From Terfezia claveryi (lineage: Eukaryota; Ascomycota; Pezizomycetes; Pezizales; Pezizaceae), in NCBI GenBank assembly GCA_015179025.1, contig WHUX01000420.1, forward strand, positions 1-29,354: a stretch of DNA of 29,354 bases, read 5' to 3'. Position numbers and translations under genes: made by a program. Below are positions 28,450-29,354 of this stretch, piece after piece; within the stretch, counting starts at the first letter, position 1, and every line of letters begins with the position of its first letter. Below the pieces are notes generated by a model that saw nothing but the letters and a program-made list of their open reading frames with translations, did not search any database and was not told the origin of the DNA.

Positions 28450-29354
28450 ATGGAGCTGATCAACAGTGCCGGAGACCGGCTGGTGTTGAGACCAACTTCA
28501 TGGGCAGCAGCCAATACCCTTGTGTTTGACACAGGTCCCCGGGTCTGGCGTGATAACCTCAACGATAAATTGCCCCCACACAACAAGCAGACATCTGGCC
28601 CCGGGGAATGGTGTAGCCTAAGCGACCTTGGGGCTTTCCGACAGTATTACAGTTGGTCGGTATGGGCCGTGGTACTCACAGAAGCCGAGAGTGAGGCGAC
28701 CGTCGGGCACATGAAGTCTTCACAGGAACTGCTAGGCCACATTGAGTCCTTCTGGGGCGTGGGTCTCGTTGGGTCGATATTTAACGAGTGGTTAGATTAC
28801 TTCCGAGAGCACAACCACACCTATGGTGTCGTCCATGCATGGGTTGGCATGATCACCACCTGGCCAAGGTCACAGCGAACAGAAGACGTCACCGATGTCG
28901 CAGAGACTGTAAGTATTCGAAAATGCGCAAGCCAAAGCTGCGATGATGTAGACGGGGTAATTGCTCTTGCGCTGAAGCGTCTGCCTATCTGTGACTCGAA
29001 CGGGGACATGTATGTGCAAGTGCCCAACATGAGTGACGGGGTTGACGACCGCCCGCGGAGGATTTGGGACCTCTGCGCAAATACAGTGATACCAATTACC
29101 TGGTTTCGTGATGGAGACTATCAATTCATCATGCACTATGTCCTCCCGGTGTCTCACGCCTGGGTGGCCGACAATGACCTTGAGTTTGTAGTCACTGCGG
29201 CCAACCAACGGCTGTGGCCGATACCACTGCCTCAAGGAGTGGGTGTGGAGGATATCCGGCAGCAGCTTCTCAGATATGGAGCACGCTTTGCATGGGTTGA
29301 TGTTCTCTGCCTGCGTCAGCGTGTGCAACCCGTCGACCATCGAGGACAACTGAG
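28450..29354 (+). CDS. HET-like (heterokaryon-incompatibility type) protein, 5' part
   Basis: The frame is open from 28391 to the window end (301 codons from the ATG at 28450) with no stop, so the gene continues outside. Near residue 203 is RRIWDLC, near 235 SHAWV, then WPIPLPQGVGVEDIRQQLL, and near 282 WVDVLCLRQ. These are the opening motifs of the HET domain (SH.WV and W.D.LC..Q). In ascomycetes HET proteins trigger death on fusion of unlike strains; similar genes are abundant in basidiomycetes with roles mostly unknown. The N-terminal ~200 residues match nothing I know. CTAAT and TTTGTGACACAG just upstream look like a branch point and 3' splice site, so an upstream exon is possible. GTAAGT at 28912-28917 is a potential splice donor inside the open frame. 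Base composition is higher in GC than the neighbourhood. Confidence 0.7.
   Translation, partial: MELINSAGDRLVLRPTSWAAANTLVFDTGPRVWRDNLNDKLPPHNKQTSGPGEWCSLSDLGAFRQYYSWSVWAVVLTEAESEATVGHMKSSQELLGHIESFWGVGLVGSIFNEWLDYFREHNHTYGVVHAWVGMITTWPRSQRTEDVTDVAETVSIRKCASQSCDDVDGVIALALKRLPICDSNGDMYVQVPNMSDGVDDRPRRIWDLCANTVIPITWFRDGDYQFIMHYVLPVSHAWVADNDLEFVVTAANQRLWPIPLPQGVGVEDIRQQLLRYGARFAWVDVLCLRQRVQPVDHRGQL

Noticed and set aside
28870..29349. 159-codon minus-strand frame at the right end
   Set aside because: It is the shadow of the plus-strand HET-like frame, which has the recognisable motifs and runs to the window edge without a stop.
1..29354. CRISPR-like or phage-defence-like arrays
   Set aside because: The regular repeats found (19-bp and 85-bp units) are contiguous tandem repeats without unique spacers, and the DNA is eukaryotic.

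Overview
The window is non-coding, transposon-rich DNA of a filamentous fungus. The fungal call rests on three things: a chromodomain-bearing Ty3/gypsy element (chromovirus, Tf1/sushi-like) with long LTRs, fungal-type LINE remnants, and a HET-like gene at the right edge. Ascomycete or basidiomycete origin cannot be settled; the HET-like gene resembles a family I know best from Agaricomycetes. Many stop codons are one C-to-T (or G-to-A) transition away from a sense codon, as expected from RIP or methylcytosine deamination.

Layout. 1-2951: 3' half of chromovirus copy A (+ strand; RNase H, integrase, chromodomain, complete 3' LTR). 2952-7230: AT-rich decayed DNA with a small basic-peptide remnant, an acidic-tail remnant, a 19-bp minisatellite, a perfect palindrome, and a 399-codon minus-strand frame broken only by seven stop codons. 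7231-18690: a Russian-doll nest. A LINE 3' end (+ strand) was split at a TA by a ~1.79-kb foldback element with ~0.5-kb inverted arms (7368-16115). One arm was then hit by complete chromovirus B (7536-14490, minus strand, 5-bp duplication ATATC). Further along, the same LINE was split by a hAT-like element (16381-18472, 8-bp duplication GTGGAGGC), which itself took a 5'-truncated LINE (16887-17343, 14-bp duplication). For the three insertions that split the LINE or the foldback, an unoccupied homologous site survives in the same window, so those layers can be read directly.

18750-23960: more LINE pieces of two families and a possible pogo-like transposase tail. 23085-26535: three tRNA-like (SINE-like) units. 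23970-28390: otherwise featureless. 28450-29354: 5' part of a HET-like gene (+ strand), running off the window, and the only plausible host gene.

Nothing here works as an operon or pathway. The interest lies in the nested insertion history, the uniform transition-type decay, the 85-bp LTR repeats and the unidentified 399-codon frame.
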